DNA of 64,000 nt from Clostridium cadaveris (GTDB taxonomy: Bacteria > Bacillota > Clostridia > Clostridiales > Clostridiaceae). A program made the position numbers and the translations under genes. Below are positions 8,605-17,107 of the stretch, in pieces (within the stretch, counting starts at the first letter, position 1; every line of letters starts with the position of its first letter). The stretch spans positions 1,306,501-1,370,500 of the forward strand of contig NZ_CP076620.1 of assembly GCF_020911725.1 (NCBI RefSeq), written 5' to 3'. The notes beneath the pieces were generated by a model that was given only the letters and a program-made list of their open reading frames with translations, was not told the DNA's origin and did no database searches.

Positions 8605-8637
8605 AGAGAATCTTGCTTTTTAAGATTCTCTTTTTTA
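8605..8637 (+). terminator. Intrinsic terminator of thiD
   Basis: AGAGAATCTT (8605-8614) and AAGATTCTCT (8622-8631) form a 10-bp stem followed by TTTTT. Confidence 0.85.
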
Positions 8638-8761
8638 ATATATTTTATTGGAAAAATATATTGAAAAAATAATAAAAAAACAGTGGAATCTTTAGCAAAT
8701 TTGGTTTATTATTGTAAAGGGAATTTTATATTAGATAAGATAAAGGATATTATTACATTAT

Positions 8762-8815
8762 AGATGAACGTGAAGAGCATTAAATCTCTGCGCAAGGTAA
8801 GATGCATCTTTTTTT
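8762..8815 (+). promoter_or_regulatory. Structured leader with U-tract upstream of the NhaC-type antiporter gene
   Basis: AGATG (8762-8766) can pair with CATCT (8805-8809), enclosing an AGAG/CTCT hairpin (8774-8777 with 8786-8789), and a run of seven T follows. The shape fits an attenuator or a small riboswitch with its terminator about 40 bases before the GTG start. I do not recognise the class. Because the gene encodes a sodium/proton antiporter family member, an ion-sensing RNA is a possible but unproved explanation. Confidence 0.35.
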
Positions 8816-8855
8816 CATTCTGTAGATTTTTTATTGAAAAGGAGAGTGTATTCTA

Positions 8856-10223
8856 GTGGTTAATTATGGAATATTAAGCATTTTACCTGCTTTACTTGTA
8901 ATTATTTTTGCACTATTAACAAAGAGAACGTTAGAAGCGTTACTTATAGGAACTTTAACTACTTACATAATAATGTATGGATGGAGATTTGGAGTACATT
9001 GGGCAGAAGCATTTTTTTCAGCTGCTGGAAATCCAGATAATCAATGGGTGCTTATTGTATGTGGACTATTTGGAAGTTTGATTGCACTTCTTAGAAAGTC
9101 AAAAGGAACTTTAGGGTTTTCAGGAAGACTTGAAAAGTATTGCAGTACTCAGAAAAAAACTTTATTTACTACTTGGGTATTAGTAATTTTAATTTTTGTT
9201 GATGAATATTTAAATATAATGACTCTAGGAGCATGTATGAAAAATATTTCTGATAAGAGGAAAGTTCCTAGAGAATCCCTTGCATATATAATTGATTCTA
9301 CTGGAGCACCTATATGTGTCCTTTTACCATTTTCAACATGGGCTATTTTTTATTCAAGCATGTTTGGAAAGCAGGAAGGAATATCACAATTAGGTTATGG
9401 TAGTGATATAGCTACATATATAAGAGTAATACCATACACTTTTTATGCATGGGCTGCTGTAATAATAGTTCCTCTCTTTATAGTGGGAATTATTCCAAAG
9501 CTAGGTAAGATGAAAGAAGCTTACCAACGTGTAGATAGAACAGGTGATGTATTTAGTAATGAAAGCATAAAATTTAATAGCAACATGTTGGACGAGTATT
9601 CTGAAGGTGAAGGGAAGCTTATAGATTTTCTATTACCTATAGGGGTTTTAATAGGTGCTACTATGATTCTTGATGATTTATTTTTAGCAGTTATAATATC
9701 TTTATTTGTGTGCTTAGTCTTATATGTGCCAAGAAATAAAATGTCTTTTGGAGAGTTTTGTGATATTTACATAAATGGATTCTGCCATATGGTTCCTACC
9801 ATAGCTATTGTATTTATGGCGTTTGTAATGCAACAGGCTGCTAGTGATATAGGACTTCCTAGATATGTTATAGAAACCGTTACTCCTTATTTAAATGGAG
9901 CTATATTCCCAGCGGTAGCTTTTATAGTAGTTGCTATTCTAACTTTTGTTACAGGAAGTAACTGGGGTATACCAGCAGTATGCGTTCCAATAATAATACC
10001 TTTAGGTTTCTCTTTAGGTGCTAATCCATTATTAGTTATGGCAGCAGTTTTATCTGGAGGAACTTTGGGAAGTCATGCATGTTTTTACTCTGATGCAACT
10101 GTTTTAACTTCGAACTCTTGTGGGATAAACAATATGGATCATGCTCTTAGCCAATTCCCATATGCATTAATTGCTACAGGTGTTAGCTTAATTGGATATT
10201 TAATATTTGGGTTTGTAATGTAA
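8856..10223 (+). CDS. Na+/H+ antiporter of the NhaC family
   Basis: The protein has about eleven hydrophobic segments and the general layout of NhaC-type antiporters, including FVDEYLNIMTLGACMKNISD in the first half, DSTGAPICVLLPFSTWAIF around residue 150, and VTGSNWGIPAVCVPIIIPL near 370. These segments contain the polar and small residues expected in the ion path. Members exchange sodium and protons, and some NhaC relatives move amino acids such as lysine, malate/lactate or other organic ions, so the true cargo is open. The start is GTG 8856, with GGAG at 8841-8844, a rather long spacing. A structured, U-terminated leader precedes it. Confidence 0.8.
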   Translation: MVNYGILSILPALLVIIFALLTKRTLEALLIGTLTTYIIMYGWRFGVHWAEAFFSAAGNPDNQWVLIVCGLFGSLIALLRKSKGTLGFSGRLEKYCSTQKKTLFTTWVLVILIFVDEYLNIMTLGACMKNISDKRKVPRESLAYIIDSTGAPICVLLPFSTWAIFYSSMFGKQEGISQLGYGSDIATYIRVIPYTFYAWAAVIIVPLFIVGIIPKLGKMKEAYQRVDRTGDVFSNESIKFNSNMLDEYSEGEGKLIDFLLPIGVLIGATMILDDLFLAVIISLFVCLVLYVPRNKMSFGEFCDIYINGFCHMVPTIAIVFMAFVMQQAASDIGLPRYVIETVTPYLNGAIFPAVAFIVVAILTFVTGSNWGIPAVCVPIIIPLGFSLGANPLLVMAAVLSGGTLGSHACFYSDATVLTSNSCGINNMDHALSQFPYALIATGVSLIGYLIFGFVM

Positions 10224-10233
10224 GCTGTGAAAT

Positions 10234-10278
10234 AAAAAGGAGTGTTACAAAAATAGAACTTTGTGATATTCCTTTTTC
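10234..10278 (+). terminator. Intrinsic terminator after the antiporter gene
   Basis: AAAAAGGAGTGTTACAAA at about 10235-10252 pairs imperfectly with TTTGTGATATTCCTTTTT at 10260-10277. The A-rich 5' side and T-rich 3' end fit a terminator. Confidence 0.75.
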
Positions 10279-10333
10279 AATTCATTCCATATTTATGCAA
10301 TTCAAGATGATTTTTAATGTATGAGGAATTAAG

Positions 10334-10420
10334 ATGAGTAAGCATTATATAAATTGGATAATAAATGGAAATGATGCAAACTTAATATGTGAAATTTTAG
10401 GGATTCATTTTCACTTGTAG
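10334..10420 (+). CDS. Small open frame, 28 residues, unknown
   Basis: ATG 10334 is preceded by GAGG at 10323-10326 with seven-base spacing. The frame encodes [20 protein letters not shown] followed by ILGIHFHL and a TAG stop. I recognise no family. It lies 44 bases before the lysozyme start, on the same strand and after a terminator, so it could be a leader peptide, a small protein, or the 5' remnant of a decayed gene. The good ribosome binding site is the main support. Confidence 0.35.
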   Translation: MSKHYINWIINGNDANLICEILGIHFHL

Positions 10421-10464
10421 ATTCATATGATATTAAAAGAATTTATTTTATGGAGATGATGAGT

Positions 10465-11559
10465 ATGCAATCAAGAAATTATGGCACATATAACGGAATA
10501 GATATATCAAGCTGGGAAGGAAATGTTAACTTTAGTGGAGTTAGATCTGATGGTATAGATATAGTTTATATTAAAGCTACTGAAGGAACAGGATATATAA
10601 ATCCATATATGAACTCAACCTATAATAATGCAAGAAATAATGATTTAAAAATAGGATTTTACCACTTTTTTAGAGCAAATGTAGATGCTAGAGAACAAGC
10701 TAGATACTTTGTGGAAAATATAGGTGACAAAACTTCAGACTGTAGATTGGCTTTAGATATAGAAACAACAGAAGGATATGATGCTGTCACATTGACAGAT
10801 ATGTGTGTAGATTTTTTAGAAGAAGTAAAAAGTTTATCAGGAAAAGAAGTAGTAGTATACACTTACAGTAATTTTGCACAAACATCTTTAACTTCAAGAT
10901 TATCTTCATATCCCTTATGGATAGCAGCCTATGGAGTAGATACACCATCAAGTAATAGTATATGGGATAGATGGATAGGATTTCAATACTCTGACACAGG
11001 CAGAGTATCTGGGGTAAATGGTAATTGTGATTTAGACGTATTTACTGAAGAGATATTTTTATCACTAGATGTTTCTTCAACAGGAGACCAAAATTCATCA
11101 GGTGAAGAAATAATTTATACTGTAAAATCAGGAGATACCTTAAGTGGAATAGCACATCTTTATGGTACTACATGGCAAAACTTGGCGGAAATAAATCATT
11201 TGAGCGACCCTAATTTGATATATCCAGGAGAAAAAATAGTAATAAACCATAAAAGTTATGAGGATATTTATATAGTTAAGCCAGGGGATACCTTAAGTGG
11301 AATAGCACAGCTTTATGGCACAACATGGCAGCATTTAGCAGAGATAAATCATTTGAGTAATCCTAACTTGATATATCCAGGTCAATCCATAGATGTAGGA
11401 TTTGAAAATAACAATAGTGAGACTTATGTAGTAAAGTCAGGAGATACCTTAAGTGGAATAGCACAGCTTTATGGTACAACATGGCAACACTTAGCAGAGA
11501 TAAATAATTTGAGGGATCCTAATTTGATATATCCAGGTGAAGTTATAAATATAAGATAG
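10465..11559 (+). CDS. lyc: GH25 N-acetylmuramidase (autolytic lysozyme) with three LysM repeats
   Basis: The N-terminal 200 residues form a glycoside hydrolase family 25 domain that cuts the beta-1,4 bond of peptidoglycan. Visible landmarks are [13 protein letters not shown] (first catalytic Asp), [36 protein letters not shown] (catalytic Asp/Glu strand) and [10 protein letters not shown]. Three LysM domains of about 45 residues follow, each with the core [17 protein letters not shown] and DPNLIYPGE, for peptidoglycan binding. There is no signal peptide, as in the autolytic lysozyme of C. acetobutylicum, so release by lysis or an unusual route is likely. I choose ATG 10465 over 10450 because GGAG (10452-10455) then has proper spacing. 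The three LysM units are very similar, suggesting recent duplication. Confidence 0.9.
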   Translation: MQSRNYGTYNGIDISSWEGNVNFSGVRSDGIDIVYIKATEGTGYINPYMNSTYNNARNNDLKIGFYHFFRANVDAREQARYFVENIGDKTSDCRLALDIETTEGYDAVTLTDMCVDFLEEVKSLSGKEVVVYTYSNFAQTSLTSRLSSYPLWIAAYGVDTPSSNSIWDRWIGFQYSDTGRVSGVNGNCDLDVFTEEIFLSLDVSSTGDQNSSGEEIIYTVKSGDTLSGIAHLYGTTWQNLAEINHLSDPNLIYPGEKIVINHKSYEDIYIVKPGDTLSGIAQLYGTTWQHLAEINHLSNPNLIYPGQSIDVGFENNNSETYVVKSGDTLSGIAQLYGTTWQHLAEINNLRDPNLIYPGEVINIR

Positions 11560-11570
11560 GCTTTATAGCT

Positions 11571-11604
11571 AATAGCTAGTAATTAATTTTACTAGCTATT
11601 TTTA
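11571..11604 (+). terminator. Intrinsic terminator of the lysozyme gene
   Basis: AATAGCTAGT (11571-11580) pairs with ACTAGCTATT (11591-11600), followed by TTT. The neighbouring TAATTAATTTT loop is AT-rich. Confidence 0.75.
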
Positions 11605-11670
11605 CACAAAAATTTAAAATAGGGTATAATGTATAAGTAACAAATTCAAATCTGTTACTAAGGAGGAAAT

Positions 11671-13107
11671 ATGAGAAGTAATTTTGAAAAATTTAAATTA
11701 AGTGAAGATATATTAAAAGCTATAGGAGAACTTGGATATAAGAAACCATCAGACGTTCAGGAGAAGGTTATTCCTGAAATCATGTTTAATAAAGATGTTA
11801 TTGTAAAGTCACAAACAGGTAGTGGAAAGACAGCAGCTTTTGGTATTCCATTATGTGAAAAAATAGAATGGAATGAAAATAAGCCTCAGGTATTGATACT
11901 AACTCCAACTAGAGAATTAGCAGTTCAAATAAAGGATGATCTTTTAAATATAGGTAGATTTAAAAGGCTGAAAACTATAGCGGTGTTTGGAAAGCAGCCT
12001 TTCTCAGAACAGGCAGCGGCACTAAAGCAGAGAACTCACATTGTAGCTGGAACACCAGGAAGGGTGCTTGACCATATAGATAGAGGAACTTTAGATTTGA
12101 GCAAAATAAAGTATTTTGTAATAGACGAAGCTGATGAAATGCTTAATATGGGTTTTATAGGTCAGGTAGAAGGAGTTATAAGAAGAATACCTAAAAATAG
12201 AGTTACTATGCTGTTTTCGGCAACAATACCAGAAGAAATAGAATCCCTTTGCAAAAATCATATGAGAAGACCTGTAAAGATAGAAATAAAAGCTCAAAAG
12301 CTTATAACAGACAATATAGAACATAATTTGTACAGAGTTGATGATAAAGAAAAGTTGGAAGCATTAAATAAAATATTAGTGGGAGAAGTTCCTAAAACGA
12401 CAATTGTTTTTTGTAGAACAAAGGATAATGTTGATTTAACATATGATTATCTAAATAAAAAGGGATATTCAATTGGAAAAATTCATGGAGGTATGCTTCA
12501 AAAAGAAAGATTAGAAGTAATGGAAGCTTTTAGAAGAGGGGATTTTAGAATACTTATAGCAACAGATATAGCAGCAAGAGGAATAGATATAGAAGGAATA
12601 ACTCATGTAATAAATATAGATGTACCTATGGAAAAGGAAGCTTATGTTCACAGAATAGGAAGGACAGGAAGAGCAGGAAGTAAAGGTAAAGCTATAACCT
12701 TTGCAACTCAATATGAGGATAGATTTTTAAATGACATATTTGATTACATAGGATTTTCTATAGAAGAAAGTTTAATGGAGGAAATATCTAAAGAGGAAAT
12801 TGAAAAGTCCGTTAAAGTATTAACCTCTAAGCCTAAAGCAAAAAATGTAAAATCTAAATCTGTAAATAAAGGCATAACTAAGATTTATCTTAATGGTGGA
12901 AAGAAAAAGAAGATAAGAGTAGTAGACATAGTTGGAGCTGTTTCTAGAATAGAAGGAGTAAATGGTGATGACATAGGAATTATTGATATACAGGATATGG
13001 GTTCTTATGTTGAGATACTAAATGGTAAAGGAAATCTAGTAATGACAGCATTAAAAGATTCAACTATTAAGGGAAAGAAGCTCAGAGTAGAAAAAGCGAG
13101 AAAATAA
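11671..13107 (+). CDS. DEAD-box RNA helicase of the DbpA/YxiN type
   Basis: The helicase unwinds short RNA duplexes with ATP, probably in 50S ribosome assembly. The motifs run in order: Q-motif region (residues 1-30), SQTGSGKTAAFG (motif I), PTRELAVQ (Ia), TPGRVLDH (Ib), DEADEM (II), FSATIP (III), TTIVFCRTK (IV) and HRIGRTGRAGSKG (VI). A C-terminal RRM-like DbpA domain (about 405-475: KIYLNGGKKKKIRVVDIVGA and ILNGKGNLVM) is the part that binds helix 92 of 23S rRNA in DbpA and YxiN. The length of 478 residues is as in YxiN. The start is the ATG after AAGGAGG. The gene is monocistronic. Confidence 0.92.
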   Translation: MRSNFEKFKLSEDILKAIGELGYKKPSDVQEKVIPEIMFNKDVIVKSQTGSGKTAAFGIPLCEKIEWNENKPQVLILTPTRELAVQIKDDLLNIGRFKRLKTIAVFGKQPFSEQAAALKQRTHIVAGTPGRVLDHIDRGTLDLSKIKYFVIDEADEMLNMGFIGQVEGVIRRIPKNRVTMLFSATIPEEIESLCKNHMRRPVKIEIKAQKLITDNIEHNLYRVDDKEKLEALNKILVGEVPKTTIVFCRTKDNVDLTYDYLNKKGYSIGKIHGGMLQKERLEVMEAFRRGDFRILIATDIAARGIDIEGITHVINIDVPMEKEAYVHRIGRTGRAGSKGKAITFATQYEDRFLNDIFDYIGFSIEESLMEEISKEEIEKSVKVLTSKPKAKNVKSKSVNKGITKIYLNGGKKKKIRVVDIVGAVSRIEGVNGDDIGIIDIQDMGSYVEILNGKGNLVMTALKDSTIKGKKLRVEKARK

Positions 13108-13282
13108 ACTAATAAGGCATTTTATATAACTGGAAATTTTTATTTTCGGTTATATTTTCTATATAATATGATGTTTTTACTATAAATGGTAATTCTGCTT
13201 TTCGTAGATATCTTGGAATCGATAGAAGATTGAGCATTTCATCAATTTTAAATATAATATTGTTGAAAAGGAGGTATAAAAA

Positions 13283-13969
13283 TTGGATCAAAAATCAATG
13301 GGTATAGTTATTGCTAGACAAAGAAAAGAAAAAGGGTTTACTCAAAAGCAGCTTGGGGATAAATTATCTGTTAGTAATAAAACAGTGTCAAAGTGGGAAA
13401 CAGGTGAAGGTTTTCCAGATATAACAATTTTACCAGTATTAGCAGAGGCTCTTGATATTACTGTTGATGAGTTGTTGGATGGAAGCTCCTTAAAAAACAA
13501 TGAAAATTTAAAAAGAGATGATATGGAGTGTACAGAATATTTGATGGGTAAAACAATATTAAAATTTAAAAATAGTTGCATTTTATCAGTAGCATTTTCT
13601 ATTTTTGGTGTGATGGCATATTGGATTCTTTGGTATGAAACTCATAATAGAGTGTCATTGCTTATCAGCCTTGTATTTGGATTAGCTAGTGGGTGTGTGG
13701 GATTAATTGGATATAATGCATTGCAAATGCAAATGAAGAAATTTAATAAATTATTTCCTAATAGAAAGAAAAGTTTATATGAAATGAGAAAATATTTGGA
13801 AAAATTGATTTATGTTTGGATGATTTATGTATGGGTTGCTATAGATTTTACAATTGTAAATTGTTATGGTAATTATCATGAAACTATACGAGCTTTTATT
13901 GGAGGATTAGCTTATGGATCTATTTGTTTATATTTAAATAGTAAGTTAAAAATGAAGGTTAGAATATAA
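13283..13969 (+). CDS. XRE-family regulator with C-terminal membrane segments
   Basis: The first 60 residues are a Cro/C1-type helix-turn-helix (IARQRKEKGFTQKQLGDKLS, then NKTVSKWETGEGFPDITILP), followed by a VDELLDG linker. The C-terminal half has four hydrophobic segments (about 95-115, 118-140, 170-190, 200-215). This layout, an HTH fused to membrane helices, is common in Firmicutes and often senses the envelope. The start is TTG 13283, eight bases after GGAGG. No obvious target gene is adjacent on the same strand, as the next genes converge. Autoregulation is plausible but not shown. Confidence 0.85.
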   Translation: MDQKSMGIVIARQRKEKGFTQKQLGDKLSVSNKTVSKWETGEGFPDITILPVLAEALDITVDELLDGSSLKNNENLKRDDMECTEYLMGKTILKFKNSCILSVAFSIFGVMAYWILWYETHNRVSLLISLVFGLASGCVGLIGYNALQMQMKKFNKLFPNRKKSLYEMRKYLEKLIYVWMIYVWVAIDFTIVNCYGNYHETIRAFIGGLAYGSICLYLNSKLKMKVRI

Positions 13970-14054
13970 AGAAAATTGGAATTAGCAATAAAAAACATGA
14001 GTTTTTGATATATTTAACTTTGAGTATATTTTGGTTATCAACTCAAAATTTATT

Positions 14055-14084
14055 AAAGTACCAACCAAAGAGGTTGGCACCTTT
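14055..14084 (-). terminator. Terminator-like hairpin between converging genes
   Basis: CCAACC (14061-14066) pairs with GGTTGG (14072-14077), extended by AAAGT with ACCTTT through a mismatch and a bulge. It lies just past the stop of the histidine kinase on the minus strand, and a T-rich stretch follows in that direction. Confidence 0.6.
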
Positions 14085-14094
14085 GTATATATAA

Positions 14095-15549
14095 TTAAGT
14101 CGCGGGAAATTTAAAAGTAAAACAGGTCTTAACATATGGCTTGCTAGTTACATCTATAATTACGTTGTGACGGTGAGCTATCTGTTTTGCAATGGCGAGG
14201 CCAAGACCCGTTCCGTTTTTGTTTTCATGACTATTTGATTTATGAAACCTATCAAATATATTAGGAAGATCGTCTTCTAATATTCCGCATCCATGATCTA
14301 CAATTGACAACTCAATAAAATTTTCTTTGTCAACAAGATTCACTTCTATAGCGGAATTGTCCTGAGAAAATTTAACAGCATTATCTAACACTATCATAAT
14401 CATTTGACGTATACGACTGTAATCACCATTTATAGGACAGCTCTTTGATACTTCGTTTAAAAATATTTCAATATTACGCTGGCTGGCTATTCTATTCATA
14501 CTGTGAACGACTTCTTCAACTATTAAACAAAGATTTAAATTATCCATTTCAATTTTGAAATCAATATTTTGAAGTTTTGATAAATCTAAAAGATCATTGA
14601 CCAGACGTTGAAGATGAATACTTTCAGTTAACATCTGATTATGATATTCAGACACCTTATTTGAATCAGTTATTATTCCATCACACAATGCTTCTAAAGA
14701 TCCCCTAAGAACTGTAACAGGGGTACGTAGTTCATGAGAAATATTCGATATAAAATTGTTTCGCATAGTTTCAAGTTTTTCACTTTCTAATGATGACTCG
14801 TAAAGTTTTTCTGATAGAATGTCTATTGCAGATGCAAGTTCTCCGATTTCGTCAGACTGGTGAACTTCTGTTTTAACTGCATAATTTCCTTTGGAAAGTA
14901 AAATAGCTGTATTTTTCATTTTATTTAAAGGTCTAGTAAAACTTAAAGACATAAATATACTAATTATAATAGCTATAATTAAAGCAGCTCCTATGCTTAT
15001 GGCTAGAATTTTAAATCCACCATTTACAGAAGAAGATATATCTTCCACTGGAGAATGAAGAAGTACAACACCTATAGGAGTATTATCAGAATTTTTTATT
15101 GCAGTTCCTACAGTTAGAGATTTTACATTTAATATATCACTGAAACTTTCACTAAAGGATGTTTTGCCTTGAAAAGCCTCTTCTATCACATACTCAGCAT
15201 CATTAGGGAGCTCGGAATAACTTAAATTCATATTTCCTTTTCCACGGGAAATAAGCTGAGACTCTTTATCTACTATCCATACATCACTCATTGCTATTTC
15301 ATCTATGAATTTCATATAAGCACCATAGCCTTTGCCTTTTCCAGAAGAAAATTTCATAGATTCAGAGTCGGAATAATAGTCAGATAATGTTTTTGCTATT
15401 GTTTCAGCTCTTTTCTGCAAATCATTTTTATGAACTTTCATTGTGTAATCAGAAAATAAATATGAAAACATCATTCCTATAATTATGGAAAAACATATAA
15501 GTGATATTGAAAAATTAATCATTAGCTTAGTAGAAATTTTATTTTTCAT
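14095..15549 (-). CDS. Sensor histidine kinase (HAMP, HisKA, HATPase)
   Basis: An N-terminal helix (residues 10-30), an extracellular sensor region of about 135 residues, a second helix (about 175-198: ILAISIGAALIIAIIISIFM), a HAMP segment, a HisKA box with SNISHELRTPVTVL (phosphorylated His), and an HATPase domain with DNAVKFS, DHGCGIL and GTGLGLAIAKQI. I set the start at ATG 15549 (MKNKIS), preceded by GAGGTG. It overlaps the end of the response regulator gene by 11 bases, so the two are translationally coupled. The longer frame upstream reads through the regulator gene and is not credible. The signal is unknown. The divergent DUF2680-type gene is a possible target. Confidence 0.92.
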   Translation of the reverse strand: MKNKISTKLMINFSISLICFSIIIGMMFSYLFSDYTMKVHKNDLQKRAETIAKTLSDYYSDSESMKFSSGKGKGYGAYMKFIDEIAMSDVWIVDKESQLISRGKGNMNLSYSELPNDAEYVIEEAFQGKTSFSESFSDILNVKSLTVGTAIKNSDNTPIGVVLLHSPVEDISSSVNGGFKILAISIGAALIIAIIISIFMSLSFTRPLNKMKNTAILLSKGNYAVKTEVHQSDEIGELASAIDILSEKLYESSLESEKLETMRNNFISNISHELRTPVTVLRGSLEALCDGIITDSNKVSEYHNQMLTESIHLQRLVNDLLDLSKLQNIDFKIEMDNLNLCLIVEEVVHSMNRIASQRNIEIFLNEVSKSCPINGDYSRIRQMIMIVLDNAVKFSQDNSAIEVNLVDKENFIELSIVDHGCGILEDDLPNIFDRFHKSNSHENKNGTGLGLAIAKQIAHRHNVIIDVTSKPYVKTCFTFKFPAT

Positions 15550-16246
15550 TTTGTAGCACCTCAAATTTATATCCGACTCCCCATATGGTCTTAATAATCC
15601 ATGAGTTATGCTCATATAAATCAAGCTTTGAACGAAGACGCTTTATATGAGAATCTACTGTACGGTTATCTCCAAAATAATCATATCCCCAAAGGCTGTT
15701 CAAAAGAGAATCCCTTGTAAAAACTTTATTTGGATTATTAGCTAAGGTCCACAAGATTTCAAGTTCTTTTTTCGTAAGAGATATAGGATTTTCATTTATT
15801 TGTGCAGTAAAGTCAGTTAAATTAATATGAAGATTATCAAAGGAAAATTCTTTGCAATTTGATTCATCTAAAGAATTGGTAGTAGGTGAAATTCTTCTGA
15901 GTATAGCTCTTATTCTAGCCATTACTTCACCAGGTGAAAAAGGTTTTACGATATAATCATCAGCACCTATATCCAGCCCCATAATTCTTTCAAAATCTTC
16001 TCCACGAGCTGTAATCATTATTATTGGGACATTAGATTTTTCTCGTATTTCCCTACATACTTGAAAGCCATCTTTTTTAGGCATCATTACATCTAATAAT
16101 ATTATTTCAAATTCATTTTCATTAAATTTATTTAGAGTATCAACGCCATCAACGGCTGTAAATACTGTAAAACCTTCTTTTTTAGCATATTCACCTAAAA
16201 TAGATGATATTGATAAATTGTCATCTGCAATAAGTATGTTACCCAT
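15539..16246 (-). CDS. OmpR/PhoB-family response regulator
   Basis: The receiver domain (residues 1-115) has the acidic pair at ADDN, the phosphoacceptor Asp in IILLDVMMPKKDGF and the KPFSPGE lysine. The C-terminal winged helix (about 135-235) includes LTKKELEILWTLANNPNKVF, SLLNSLWGYDYFGDNRTVDS and KTIWGVGYKFE. It is the partner of the overlapping kinase. A start at ATG 16246 with AAGGAG nine bases upstream is clear. The intergenic region it shares with the divergent small gene contains a perfect 12-bp inverted repeat. Confidence 0.95.
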   Translation of the reverse strand: MGNILIADDNLSISSILGEYAKKEGFTVFTAVDGVDTLNKFNENEFEIILLDVMMPKKDGFQVCREIREKSNVPIIMITARGEDFERIMGLDIGADDYIVKPFSPGEVMARIRAILRRISPTTNSLDESNCKEFSFDNLHINLTDFTAQINENPISLTKKELEILWTLANNPNKVFTRDSLLNSLWGYDYFGDNRTVDSHIKRLRSKLDLYEHNSWIIKTIWGVGYKFEVLQNEK

Positions 16247-16304
16247 TGTTTTTTAACTCCTTAAAATATATTTTTCAAATATAATTCTACCAAACAAATT
16301 TGTC

Positions 16305-16341
16305 TTTTTTGTGTTATTAATTAAGATTTTAACACAAAAAA
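16305..16341. promoter_or_regulatory. Perfect 12-bp inverted repeat in a divergent promoter region
   Basis: TTTTTTGTGTTA (16305-16316) and TAACACAAAAAA (16330-16341) are exact inverse complements separated by 13 bases. The dyad lies between the response regulator gene and the small secreted-protein gene, 20 bases upstream of the -35 box at 16362. It may be an operator for the adjacent regulator. Confidence 0.5.
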
Positions 16342-16361
16342 GCATATTGAAAAACATACTT

Positions 16362-16389
16362 TTGACACACATTGTTGTTAGTATATAGC
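16362..16389 (+). promoter_or_regulatory. Sigma-A promoter of the DUF2680-type gene
   Basis: TTGACA (16362-16367) and TATAGC (16384-16389) are separated by 16 bases. The start would fall about 30 bases before ATG 16424, which has GGAGG upstream. Confidence 0.65.
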
Positions 16390-16423
16390 TAAAGAAAATA
16401 AAAACTTAATTGGAGGTAGGAAA

Positions 16424-16868
16424 ATGAAAAACATAAAGAAAGCGATTTTAATAGGTACTATGGCTGGAGTAATAGGGGTTACATCAATAACAGCATTAGC
16501 AGCAACTAGTTATAATAGTCCAGCAGAAGCAGTAGCAGGATTAACAGGACGTAGCGTAGAAAGCATAAGAGATGAAAGAAAAGAGACAGGAAAGACTTGT
16601 GGAACTATTGCAAAAGAAGCAGGTGTAATTAATTGAAGAATTCAAATCAGCAAAGCTTGAAGTTGTGAGAGAAAGGCTAAAGGAAAAGGTTTCGTCAGGA
16701 TCTATGACACAAGAAGAGGCAGATAAAATTGTAAATGAAATTCAAGAAAGACAAAAAAATTGTGATGGTAGTGGACAACGAGAAGAAAATAGAATGAAAT
16801 TAGGCTTAGGTAATAGTAGTAAAAATGGTAATGGTATGAGAAAAGGACAAATGGGAAAAAATAATTAA
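16424..16868 (+). pseudogene. Small secreted DUF2680-like protein gene, split by a frameshift
   Basis: The first frame (16424-16636) encodes a signal peptide (MKNIKKAILIGTMAGVIGVT, cleaved near ALA) and SPAEAVAGLTGRSVESIRDE, then ends GVIN with TGA at 16634. Reading on in the +1 frame from GAA at 16635 gives EEFKSAKLEVVRERLKEKVS and SMTQEEADKIVNEIQE to a stop at 16868. Joined, the two parts match the usual pattern of this clostridial family: signal peptide, a GLTG segment, then EEF and helical repeats. One extra T around 16633-16634 explains the break. It may be a true frameshift mutation, a sequencing error or, less likely, programmed shifting. The second part could start separately at GTG 16665 but has no good binding site. 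The neighbouring two-component system may control it. Confidence 0.75.
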
Positions 16869-16922
16869 ATACTATATAACTTTAAGTTCAAAAGAATAAA
16901 TTAAAAATCTTAAACTAATAAG

Positions 16923-16958
16923 AATTACGGATAGTTTGGCTATCCGTAATTTTTTTTG
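16923..16958 (+). terminator. Intrinsic terminator
   Basis: AATTACGGATAG (16923-16934) and CTATCCGTAATT (16940-16951) form a perfect 12-bp stem followed by a T run. Confidence 0.9.
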
Positions 16959-17107
16959 AATATAAGGGCAGACTTATATTATTAAAATAAAAGTAAATAA
17001 TTATTAACAAATTTCAGCTATTATGATTCTTATAAAAAACTCCGTCTATGATATAATTGTTATTACTGTAATAAATTTTGTCATGATATGGGGAGTTGTA
17101 GAGGGAA

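Noticed and set aside
10465-11559. Prophage remnant marked by the GH25 lysozyme
   Set aside because: No holin, capsid, integrase or other phage gene is nearby, and the gene resembles the known chromosomal autolytic lysozyme of clostridia.
16626-16640. Programmed +1 frameshift like that of prfB in the DUF2680-like gene
   Set aside because: The site lacks the prfB-type CTT TGA with a close Shine-Dalgarno-like stimulator, and no benefit is evident. A mutation or error is simpler.
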